Part shown: piece after piece, positions 10,590 to 21,000 of the stretch | Position numbering within the stretch: position 1 is the stretch's first letter | Layout of the letters: every line of letters begins with the position of its first letter | Source: Priapulus caudatus | Lineage: Eukaryota > Priapulida > Priapulimorpha > Priapulimorphida > Priapulidae | DNA: 40,720 nucleotides | Direction of reading: 5' to 3' | Assembly (NCBI RefSeq): GCF_000485595.1 | Contig: NW_014577131.1 | Location: forward strand, 1-40,720 | Notes under the pieces: model-generated | The model's database searches: none | Told to the model about the DNA's origin: nothing | Seen by the model: only the letters and a program-made list of their open reading frames with translations | Position numbers and translations under genes: made by a program

Positions 10590-11720
10590 AGAGCGATAGA
10601 ATTACATAGTTGGTGGCTGGAGGTAAAGTGAGGATGGCAGCTGTAGTGGCTTGGAAGGAGGGGGAAATTTCCTAACACCGCCACGGTGATCGAACCAGAT
10701 ATTACACCAATCCCATAACGTTGCTTTTGCATTCGCAGATTTGCTGCTAACTCAATGAATATAATTACTTCATATATTATTAAAAAAACTCGTTTGAACT
10801 TGTCATATCTTGGTATAAAAATGTTTGGAAACATTCGGAGAAACACCGGCGAATTTTATGCGGTCACTGCGGGTCGTATCTCTGATATATAAGTGAAGTT
10901 GAACGAAAACCTAGCACGTCCTGTCTTAAGCGTGATCGAGCGTGCTTGGCACTTTGCCAGGTGAAGCCAGTGGCCAGTGGTCAGTCCATGTCAGGAGCTC
11001 GCCAGACAAACAATCTGCGTTCAGCTACTAACACTTCTCTCACACCTGCTACGGAGAATTAGTGCGTGAGCTACTTACCATGTCTACACGTATATTGCTG
11101 GTGGCTATATACACGTGAACTACTGACTATATATATGTGCGTGAACGATTGACTACATATACACGTGAACTAGGCCTACTGACGATATACACGTGATCTA
11201 CTGATTATATAAACTTGAACTATTGACTATATATACACCAGAACTACTGGCAATATTCGCGTGAAGTGACTACATATACACGTGAATTGGCTACATATAT
11301 AGGTGTGAGTGTGTGTCTACGTGTGTGAACTACCCGGTGTATACGCTCCAGCTACTGACTGCATACGTGCCCAGTATATACGCCGTGTGAGCGACTCCCC
11401 AGCTACTCGGTATATATACGTGTGAAGTTGTGAACTGTTCTGCATTTACCTGTAAACTACTGACCGTATAGACGTGGCAGATAGCGGTATCCACAGCCTT
11501 CAGATGTGTGAGCTAATGATTAAATAAGCGTCAGCTATATTGATAATACAAGCATCAACTACTGGCGATATAAGTGCCCGTACATACGTGTAAAGTTACT
11601 CTGTATATACACACCGTCACACGAGCCACCGAGTATAGATAAGCGACAACTGAGTAAACGCGTGAACGTGTTACACCCGGTGAGTTCTTATCCAGATAAG
11701 AAGCGGCGTGCGTGCCAGTG

Positions 11721-11755
<35 letters not shown>

Positions 11756-11833
11756 CCGTGTGCGTGCGTGCGTGCGTGCGGTCGTACGACTGATGCGGAA
11801 GCTGGAGGCGTTGCTTGGTGACCAGCATCCGTC
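10163..11833. repeat. Intergenic and 5' flank of the tetraspan gene: GA, degenerate TATACACGTGAA and TGCG repeats
   Basis: 10430-10590 is GA/CAGA microsatellite. About 11050-11650 holds many degenerate copies of a roughly 22-bp motif (CTACTGACTATATACACGTGAA). 11705-11785 is a TGCG/GTGC microsatellite just before the start codon at 11834. The rest shows nothing I can name. Promoter and 5' UTR of the downstream gene should lie here, but no distinctive core elements stand out. Confidence 0.7.
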
Positions 11834-12150
11834 ATGTGCCGTCAGCGTAAGAGCGCCATGCTCGGCTGCTGCGTCTTCGGCGTTCTCTTCGTCACGGCCG
11901 GCGTCATGGAGATCATCGTCGCAGCCACTGCCGTCAGCAGGATGCCGCTGCCCGTCTACACGGCCGCCTGCCTGCTCTGGGTCGGAACTTCCGTCGGCGC
12001 TGCGACGGTAAATGCCATGCACGAGCCCGTTGTCAGAAACAACATGAGTGTTAACAATGGCATTAACTTTACGACGTTTCTGACAACGGGCACCCTATTC
12101 TAGCTCCAGATACTATTCCGGTATGTGTAGAACTCCATTTGCTACTATAA

Positions 12151-12190
<40 letters not shown>

Positions 12191-14211
12191 ACTAGGAAAG
12201 TAAATTATGTAAAATTTGCTGGAATTTACGTATACAAACACGCGCGCGCAACCAACGCACACGCGCACGTGCTCGCATCCACGCACGCGCGCACACGCGC
12301 AACTACGCATTTCATCAATGATAACACACATGTTATCAGAGGTTAATAATGACAAATTTTTCATTATTAACCACTGATTTTATTAAACGTATTTTCAGAT
12401 AGCGATGGCAGGCGTTGCAATGATCGTGTTCTCGGTCACAGGAAACCCAACACGTAGAAGGGTAAGTGGACGACCGCTATAACAGAATATATTTACTTCG
12501 ACGTATTCAAAAATACATTCTCCTATTTGAAGTGGCGTAACTAAGGTATGGCAGGTATGGCACGTGGCCTGGGCGCCACTGAGCAGTTTCTATTAAAGTC
12601 AGACAACGCGGTTGTGGTTAAGACAAATTAACAAAATTAGCAACAATTAAAAGTTTCGTCGATCCTCATTATCGATTGCTTCGCAGCCTTGTGCAGCACA
12701 CATTCATTCTCAGACTATTTGCATTTCTTCTGGGGTTTTGCCTGCGTTTACAGAGCAAAGGCTTGATAGGAATCTCAGTGACAGTGTTCTTGGTCAGCGC
12801 AGCAAACATAGTTATGCTCGTAGTCGGCAAAGAGAGGATCTGGCGGAGTGAGGAGCAAAGGGTTGCCGTGCTGCTGGGCTACGAAACATTGTACAGGACA
12901 GGTGGGTTTGTTGTGCCAGAGAGATGAACAAGACAATCAGCACAGCTTACTGCATACACACATTGGAGCTGCTGTGAGAGTAGCTAAGCTATATTTCCGT
13001 GGTAATTTGGAGGAAATGTTAATTGGCCATTCACTCAGCTTCTCATTGACTATGCGTATAACAAACAATACACGTACGTGCTTGTGTTATATCATATTTT
13101 ATTATAGTATACATAGATTCGTGATATAAATTGGGGGGAGGGACTTTTGTGGGAGGGGTTAAAATGAGAAGTTATGCTTACGGGTATGTACCCTCTAGCG
13201 AAAAACACAGTAATCGAAATCCATCTGTAAAATCCATATTCTCGTTTTAGCATTTACTATGAGTACCATAGGAGCTGGAATTGGACTAGCAAGCTCATTC
13301 CTGGCAGTGGAGTACATCTACTTTCTGATGATCCGACCTGTTCTGCTGTACAGTGGAGACCTAACAACGTGGACCTCGGTGGGCAATACATTCAATAGTC
13401 TAATCATGGCAATAACATGCTTGAATAACCACTACTAGCGATTTAGAGATGCTAAATTGGAGGCGTTTACCAATTATGGATAGACAGTTTTCCCGATGAA
13501 AATGAAGTATACGCACTTTTTCGATAAAATGCATTCGTTATATTTTTTCCAGCCTTCGAACGCCGCCAACAAAAAAAGTATTACTTCCGATAGGTCCACT
13601 CTAGGAAAAGACTACCAGTGGGTTTATAAATCAAAAAAGATCGCCCACCCCAAGCTGACCCATTACAGACCGCACCACTATCAGATGGGAGATAGTAGTG
13701 ACAGCATAGATACACTTGCTGTCTATCCTCACCAGGTATTTGGTGTTGGTAACGTTGAGAAATACCATGGCAGATGCAGTACGAATCAATGTGCAATTTA
13801 GAACATCGTATTTGTTCTTGGGACTACAAAAAAGCATTTCAGTCGCACTATAATCATTCACATAGATTATTTGGATTTGCAAGAGGATGTACATTTCAAG
13901 CCTCCGTAGTTCCCTAATTCTTGAAATACTACCTCTAAACGTCGAGGTGTGCAATACAAGAGAGGTGAAATCATAATAACAGATGATGGCATTTATTTCT
14001 GTCCTAGCTTTCACATCAGGTACGACATTCCATAGAAGTAAAGGCACGAAAAAAGCACCTGGAGATGAAGGAAGCAAAGCAGGTCACTTCTCCTGGATCC
14101 TCCAGCGCTCCTAGCGATACAACAAGTCCACTAACCTACATCTATTCACCAGACACACTTGACCCATGTGCGGAGGATTCTATACAATCCTACAATACGG
14201 GTTTCATTTGA
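11834..14211 (+). CDS. Uncharacterised four-transmembrane protein with cytoplasmic tail
   Basis: Six exons: 11834-12007, 12399-12461, 12754-12901, 13251-13378, 13553-13735, 14020-14211. All are GT-AG with matching phases, totalling 295 aa. Four hydrophobic segments: about residues 9-33 (GCCVFGVLFVTAGVMEIIVA), 40-72, 82-104 (GISVTVFLVSAANIVMLVVG) and 131-157 (STIGAGIGLASSFLAVEYIY). A polar tail of about 135 residues follows, rich in Lys, His, Ser and Thr and ending SPDTLDPCAEDSIQSYNTGF-I. The layout resembles small tetraspan families (MS4A-like, TMEM), but I recognise no family motif, the extracellular CCG of true tetraspanins is absent, and there is no claudin W-LW-C-C signature. An AATAAA at 14419-14424 fits its 3' end. 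The function is unknown; a plasma-membrane or vesicle location is inference. Confidence 0.8.
12025..12091. repeat. Perfect 16-bp inverted repeat just inside intron 1 of the tetraspan gene
   Basis: The arms GCCCGTTGTCAGAAAC (12025-12040) and GTTTCTGACAACGGGC (12076-12091) are exact reverse complements with a 35-base loop, starting 18 bases downstream of the splice donor. This could be a tiny foldback element or an RNA hairpin. A TA run (12160-12187) and a CG/CA-rich tract (12238-12303) follow in the same intron. Confidence 0.85.
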
Positions 14212-14418
14212 GCATTTGCCTCACTATCTGCCACTGTATTTGTCATTTTTTTGGGCATATGTTTCACGTGTTATCTTTTCTTGTGCCGCTTGTATACATT
14301 GTATCACGTGTATGCACAAACTATCTAAATAGATTTCTTGCATTTACGTATTTTGACTGTGATTGGTAATGATGAGTATAAAACTATAATCTCATATTAG
14401 CTGCCCTACTAGACTGAC

Positions 14419-14424
14419 AATAAA
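14419..14424 (+). terminator. Polyadenylation signal AATAAA of the tetraspan gene
   Basis: A canonical hexamer 208 bases after the stop codon. The convergent ANKRD39 stop lies at 14918. The 14425-14917 interval holds no gene and is probably the opposing 3' UTRs plus spacer. Confidence 0.6.
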
Positions 14425-14917
14425 TGAATGCTCTATAACGCTGTGCTATTAATGGCTGATGTACGACATAACAATACATTGTAAACAAATTAACATGTCA
14501 CCGTTTATAACATATAAAAATTTCCATTTACTATCATGTGAGTACAACTGTACACGATTTTCAAATCATCTTTGCAAAATAACGAATTATGATTGCTATT
14601 AAAACCTAAACTAACACAATTATTTTCATTGGATCGTGTTAGAACCCCAATAAGAACTGCCATGGCATGATGCATACCAGCCACTAACAAACTATACCAG
14701 CCATGGTGAGATCGCCAGATGGCATCTACCACAGCAGTATCTGATTGGCCCTATGCCACGATTGGTAAGCTCTGGTTTACAATAATTACCTCATCACAAT
14801 ACCTGCCTGACAACCACTGCGATGTAATACTTACCAGCCATCTTAGTTCCATATTCGATGCTATATTACAGTTATTTAGGTCATGCACTTTGCCATCTGT
14901 GATGCAGTGTTGCCTCT

Positions 14918-16050
14918 TTAAAGATTCTGTAATATCTCTTTACAGTGCTCTAGATGAGCTTTGTGCTCCTTGATATAGTCTACTGGTGCTTTCCCATTAT
15001 TATCCTTTATGTTTAAAAGATGTTTATTGGTTTTCAAGAGTACTTCAAATGCTTCCTTCTGACTCATCTCAGCTGCCTAGAAAGAGAGATAGAGATAAAT
15101 TTGAAGTGTAGTTCACAGACCAGCCGTAATGCTACCAGTATTTGTAAAATTCAACTGAGGTCCTGAACTTGAATTTTGATTGTGTATTACGCTGATCATT
15201 ACCACACACTTACAAATAAACTTGATTTTCATCTAGAAATTTCTCTTAAAACAATTGACATTACCTTGTGAAGGGCAGTTTTTCCATCTTTATCTTGTAA
15301 TGTTGGGTCAGCTTTTGCTTGTAGAAGGTCAAGAATTACCTTACTATGGCCACAATATGCTGCCCTATGCATGGCAGTGGCACCCCCTGCACGTGTTTGT
15401 ATATTTGGATTAGCACCATGTTGTAGCAATATTGCGATGACTGCACGATGTCCACTTCTAGATGCATAGTGCTGGAAAAATATATAGTTTCCATAAATGA
15501 CCCTAACAGTGAGGTTATGACTTTGATATTTATTTAAATTACGAAACAAGCATAATTCTTACTACTCAGAATCGATCTAAACCTTTAACAGTATACACTA
15601 CTTGGCACTATATAAACTGGTATATACTACAATTTCTCCTCTGCAAATTACTATATACTGATAACTTCATTTACCAATGCAGTGTATCCAGAACTGTCAA
15701 CAGCATTTGCATCTCCGCCTTTTGCAAGGTAGTTGTTAACTTTTCCCACTTCCCCACTCAGTGCTAGAGCAAAACATTAACAGATTTAACTTACTAATTA
15801 TGCATAAATTTACTCAATTCATGTAAAGCCTACTATTACAAATATTTTTTTCTCAGGAAAAAGTTACATATTCTGAACCATATAAATGCCATCTAATAAA
15901 TGAATAAATGGCTGTGAGAACCTGAACAGACAATCAATCACCTGCTGACCACACCCCTCTTTCAAACTCCATCTCTGGCATCGTTTGCATAACTGATGGG
16001 TTTGGCATTTGATGTGTTGAGCAATGGCTGGCATCATGACTGTGGTTCAT
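14918..16050 (-). CDS. ANKRD39: Ankyrin repeat domain-containing protein 39
   Basis: Four exons, in transcript order: 16050-15942, 15763-15675, 15471-15265 and 15076-14918. All junctions are GT-AG and in phase, giving 187 aa against about 183 in vertebrates. The N-terminus has a CSTHQ and MPEMEFERGVWSA segment, matching the family's leader (EEMDFERGIWSA). About three ankyrin repeats follow: GDANAVDSSGYTALHYASRS, NPNIQTRAGGATAMHRAAYC (the GGATA/THRA.YCGH signature of ANKRD39) and ADPTLQDKDGKTALHKAAEM. The tail is a short Lys/His/Leu helix. The biochemical role is poorly known; a protein-binding scaffold is inferred from ankyrin repeats. The start is the first ATG, 3 bases after GAA, and gives full family length. 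It is divergent from ACADVL. Confidence 0.92.
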
Positions 16051-16572
16051 TTCTTCAGATTTTGATGATCATATACTCAACCAGATTTATTTAACATGAT
16101 GAAAGTCTGAAATGAGAAAAAAAAACTGAGCAACACTCATAATCAATTGTGGATGAATTATACATACCTTATTATATTCTCTCGTGAAATAATTTAATAT
16201 TCAAGAGTCACATTGAATAAGTGCATGACCCTTTATCACTCTGAAAGTCTAAATGTGTGTGCGTGCGTGTGCGTGCGTGCGTGCGCGTGAGCATGTGTTG
16301 CATGTTCGCACGTGTGCGCGCAAGTGAGCAACTCTGGTGTATACGATCGAGGATTCACCATACCATCTAGAATTCACACACTCGAGCGAACACATCCTCC
16401 CTGAAGAAAGCGCACTAAAATGCAGCACGATTCACAAAAGGAAATACCAACGAACCGAGAATGTAACAGAAATGATGATGATCAGAAGCCAATGATGACC
16501 CTAGAAGACCGCAGATTCATCGACCAGAGGGCTTCCTTCCTCTGTCGCCAAAAACACCAGTGCATGCCGCTA
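16051..16572. other. ANKRD39 upstream region
   Basis: No gene. It contains a GTGCGTGC microsatellite (about 16255-16325) and should hold the ANKRD39 promoter and 5' UTR. I see no distinctive regulatory site. Confidence 0.5.
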
Positions 16573-16932
16573 GCACAGGCACTTGGAGCGTTTCAATAAA
16601 ATATAATGCTAAATAAATACGAAATCTATTTACTACCAAACTCAGAGTACTTACTCAAAGTAGCTTCAAGTCACTCAATGTAGCTCAAAGTACTCGAGTC
16701 TTAATGTTTCTCTACTCTCTCGCCTATTATTGCCGACATATTTATGTGTCAGTGTGCGGCAGCGTGCGTGCGGTGTACATGTGTGTTGCAGAGGAGCATT
16801 TGCACGGCATTTACAGGAAATTGTCAGCAATAATAGGCGAAAGAGAGTAGAGAAACATTAAGATTTTGGTAGTAAAATAGATTTCGTATTTATTTAGCAT
16901 TATATTTTATTGAAACGCTCTAAGTGCCTGTC
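16573..16932. mobile_element. 360-bp foldback element with 7-bp target duplication
   Basis: The outer arms are near-identical inverted copies: the left from ACAGGCACTTGGAGCG and the right ending CGCTCTAAGTGCCTGT, covering about 60 bp. The inverted homology resumes inside (CTTAATGTTTCTCTACTCTC against GAGAGTAGAGAAACATTAAG). The left arm carries about 60 bp of extra CTCAAAGTAC-type repeats. The flanks share GCCGCTA (16566-16572 and 16933-16939). The TIR and the 7-8 bp duplication suggest a hAT-type non-autonomous element. No ORF. Confidence 0.78.
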
Positions 16933-17087
16933 GCCGCTATAGGTTACATTCGCCAACACCAGAACCCCGACAGTTAGATCGGCAAAGGTACGTACACAAC
17001 AGCTTCTCCCACATGTGAAGTAGGTAGTAGAACTAGAGCTTATACAAGCTGAAACTCTAAACAAAAAGTGAACCAGCTGCTGGTTTG

Positions 17088-17288
17088 GCAGATAAGGTCT
17101 ATATGTCCCCTTGACCTCTGTTTGACCTCGCTCGTTTAGCTATTTCTGACTAATATATATATATATATAATATATAATATATATAGGGTTAGGGTTAGGG
17201 TTAGGATTAGGGTTAGGGTTAGGGTTAGTCAGAAATAGCTAAACGAGCGAGGTCAAACAGAGGTCAGGGGGACATAGACCCTACGAGC
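17088..17288. mobile_element. 201-bp MITE with internal TTAGGG repeats, copy 1
   Basis: The termini are inverted copies of about 65 bp (left GCAGATAAGGTCTAT..., right ...CATAGACCCTACGAGC), sharing the block TCTGTTTGACCTCGCTCG. The centre is a TA-rich run followed by about seven TTAGGG units (17185-17228), one being the variant TTAGGA. The exact 9-bp direct repeat GCTGGTTTG (17079-17087 and 17289-17297) flanks it. The 9-bp duplication and long TIRs suggest a Mutator-like family. The intergenic stretch 17298-17840 has no gene. Confidence 0.85.
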
Positions 17289-17840
17289 GCTGGTTTGCAC
17301 AATTACACACGCGAACCTGAACTGAAGACTGAAGAGTGAAGTGAAGTTAGGGAACTACTTGGAAGTTGAAACTATTTCTGCCTGCAGGGAGTGGCCAGTA
17401 TATTATCAGGATTTAGAGCATGTCACACAATAATATGTCACAGTAATATTGGAGTCCTAGTATAGTAATATTACTAATTCAGTTATTGTGTAAAAAAACA
17501 GTCATACGAACGACGCGACGTACCAGTGACGTGAACGGTGTTGGGTAGTGACTAGTGTATTGACGATGGCGCTAGTCTCGTACTCGTAGCTTGGTTGCGC
17601 TACTAATAATTAAATCAGCACGATCAGATAGCGGGATAAGTTGAAATCAAAATTCAACTATTAATTCAATTTGATCAACAAGGTGACGGGTTGTAAGTAA
17701 CACTATTTTATCGAGGTGACGACTGTACCAAACCAGCTGCCTTTTCGGAGCGATGGTTAGACTGACTCTCTATCTCTTGCTTATGTTGATATTAAGATAT
17801 AGTACGACGGGGTGAGGCCGTCTATGGAAGCGGAACCAAT

Positions 17841-18032
17841 ATGGCAGCCTCCATCTGTTTACGCAAAAACATTCTTGGCAATGCACGAAAAACTATGACG
17901 TATACAGTTTGTGTGGAAACCTTTGCCTCGCCATCGGTACAAGGCCATTTCAAAACCATACACACGAAAGATCACGTATTTCGTTACTTGTTACTAAAGA
18001 AAGTTGCTATCCACGTTAAATATGCCTATTAG
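17841..18032 (+). other. Upstream ORF or alternative first exon of ACADVL
   Basis: A 63-codon frame from an ATG with A at -3 and G at +4 (CAATATGG). It ends at 18032, overlapping the proposed ACADVL start at 18022 in another frame. Its first residues, MAASICLRKNILGNARKTM, are basic and lack acidic residues, like a mitochondrial presequence. A GT donor at 17900 would leave the same phase (2) as the 18107 donor and splice in frame to the exon at 20560. It is therefore either a translation-inhibiting uORF or an alternative leader exon. Confidence 0.45.
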
Positions 18033-21000
18033 TATTAACAGGAATATTTTGCGCCTGTTACGCGTAGGCTCTAATTCTACGCTAGCAATCACAAAACCAA
18101 GGCACAGGTAGGTTAATTAAAATTTGTTAGGCCCTATCTCACATTCTCAGATTCTGTTTCTAAGTTTTTTTACAAGGCCCTTGAAAGTTGGTCTAGGATA
18201 TGTAACTTGGTAAGTATTCACGAGGAGATTATTTTTAAGCCGTTTATCGTTCTTGCTTTAGCAGTGCCTTTTCCAAGGGCACACGTTATGGAACGCGGTG
18301 CCGGTAGTAGTAGGCCTATAGTATCGCAGATAAGGTCTATGTCCCCCTGACCTCTGTTTGACCTGGCTCGTTTAGCTATTTCTGACTAATATAGTAATAT
18401 ATATATAATAGTTCTCCAAGCTTTTTTATTATAGCATGGCGTAGCTCTAGTACTATAGCCCGCGGATTGCTGCGGCAGCAATCCGCGGGCTATAGTACTA
18501 GAGCTAAGCATGGCGGTGCTGCCTTTACGGTACTAGTTGCAAATCGCCGAAGGCCGGGTATGGCATTTATGCAATTATGCCTTATGGCCTATATTATGGC
18601 CTAATTTAGCATGGCGGCTATGATATTTAGAGTGGCGGGTGCATTTTAGGATGGCGGGGCTCGACGATAGCCTGGCGGGCCGCCAGGCTATAAGTGCTCT
18701 TGAAGAAGCCTGTATATATATATCTATCTTGTTATTATCTACTCTTGATATAATATATAATATATATAGGGTTAGGGTTAGTCAGAAAAAGCTAAACGAG
18801 CCAGGTCAAACAGAGGTCAGGTGGACATAGACCCTACGAGCAGTAGTATCTGCGAAAAGCAGTGATTAACACTAGAAAGTTATCACATGTCACTTGGCTA
18901 TACAAACTTACTGCCACTGCCTGGGACTTCCTCTTTAGTTTTGGTATACATAATACAACTGATATTGCATAGTAGCTCCTCAACAGTTATTCGTCAAGGA
19001 CACCAGTCTGACACATGATTAAACATTGACCTATTAGTTTCCATTTAAATCATGGATATCGGTAACACATACCAGATCAAATGAAAAATCATTACACTAC
19101 TAATCAACCTTGAAGCTTAATTCGTGCAAAATTGTAGCTGATCCTTGTAAGTTGTAGTTGTAAATGTAGGTGCATTAACCTACTATTTTTCGCGATATTT
19201 TCAAACCAGCGTCCAAATTGCCACAATACAACTGAGCTATACGTTTTATTCCTGCAGCCCTCTGTATTCAGGGAATCTGATCTTGATTCGTTTTCACGCA
19301 GGGATGAAAGCTTTGCATGGGCCCAAGGATATAAGAGCTGTCCACATTTGCACATGTTGCGAAAATGAATTGTGGCCAGCGCTTATTTCCATGAACCAAG
19401 CGTTGGCTGTTGTACTGTGCAAATTTCTGTCAGTTTAAAGATGTTGTGTAAAAATTGTAGTTTAATACATGCTTTATTCCACAATAAACTTGTTCCTTTG
19501 TTTCATGCATTAATTTTTTTTGGGTTGGTAACTTGGTAATTGTGGTGTAAATTTTAATTCCGACAAGTAATAGTGTGCGGTATATCTTACTTTCAACTCC
19601 ATAGGTCTACTTTGAAACCCCTACATAACCTCCATAAAATCGGAACCGGTCATCTACGCGAGTACGAGACCATAAACTTAGTAGAACGATCAGTTTTTTT
19701 GTTTCAAAGTTCCGTTCAGTCGTACTGAACAGTATAAGAATTAACTCATTTTTCATGAGGACAGTTTATGAGTGGAGCCACCTTGAGGAGGCACTCATCT
19801 CTGCTGAAGATCCTGACGCCTTTCAATCTGGCATCAAATTAAGTAGCCACTAACGTCTTTCAGCGCTTTTACCCGTCGTAATTTGCCTATTGAGGCTTCT
19901 CAACGTACTCATCAAGAACCTTCATCATCTGAAAATTTGATTGTATATTGTCCCATCCATATATGTGTTATATAATTCCAATTTATTTAAGAATTTGGTA
20001 AACATATATACAATAGCCTAGGCCCCTACTATGAACATATGCAAGCTCATGATTTCATTTTTGTCGATCTACCAGTCCACCATTAAATAAATAAACATTG
20101 GTAATGTTTTTTTTATCCACATTTAGTGATTAATTAGATCTTTCATATTGATAATGTAATAAGTATATATAGATATTTGATAATAATTTTGGGGTGTTTC
20201 ACTTGCACATGGATTGAGCATTTTAGATAGTGCATGTAAGGTGATGCATCATAAAATAATGAAAAACTAGATTTCAAAACTGGTTGCAATTTATTATAGG
20301 ATGACCTTAGTAAACTTGCAGTGTTTGGGATGACTAATCATACAGTCCTTCCTCTATCAGCTTGAAATCATAATTGTAATGGGGTGTTAGTGCTCAAAAT
20401 TAATGATAGTCCGGTTGTATTTATTTTAAGAATAAGATCTACACTTTGTAAATGTTCGAGTGCAGGGGTGATGGTATGCAGGCATATAATTAAATGTAAT
20501 CTAAAATTTATTTTATTAATAGAGAGATGTTTGTCAATTTTTCATTGAATTATTTTCAGGTTCAGTGCTGCTGCTTTCGTATCTGCAAGACACATGAGTG
20601 ATGATTCACATAAAATGGTTGGTAAATTATGTTAGCGTTTTTTAATATTGTATGTGCCTGGTTTATACATAGTAAATTTACCTAAGAAAGTAGAGTAATT
20701 GAATCTATAAGTGTAGCGTTTCGTGCTTTCCGGCGACACCCGATGGCGCCACCGGTCGACAATGGCTAGCACACAATCTTAGGTCTATCACTCACCCGTT
20801 GTGCCCGGAGACGTTGTATTGGCCGTGATCGTCGCCTCCCGGACACCGCTAGCCACCCGAGCGCTTTGGAAGCTACGGCGCTCCCGCAATAACCTGTTCT
20901 GCCGTGTTCCGGTTCGGTGCGTCGTAGAGTTAGTCAACCATGCGAGACGAGGGGCGACACACACCTCAGACACGACAACGGGGTAACCCCACCCCTGCCT

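Noticed and set aside
10415-10846. 143-codon minus-strand frame with Ser-Leu repeats
   Set aside because: The core is the GA microsatellite read as Leu-Ser, and the flanks show no recognisable protein.
17185-17228. TTAGGG run as a scar of chromosome fusion or a telomere end
   Set aside because: It lies wholly inside a MITE with TIRs and a 9-bp target duplication, and a second copy of the element also has it.
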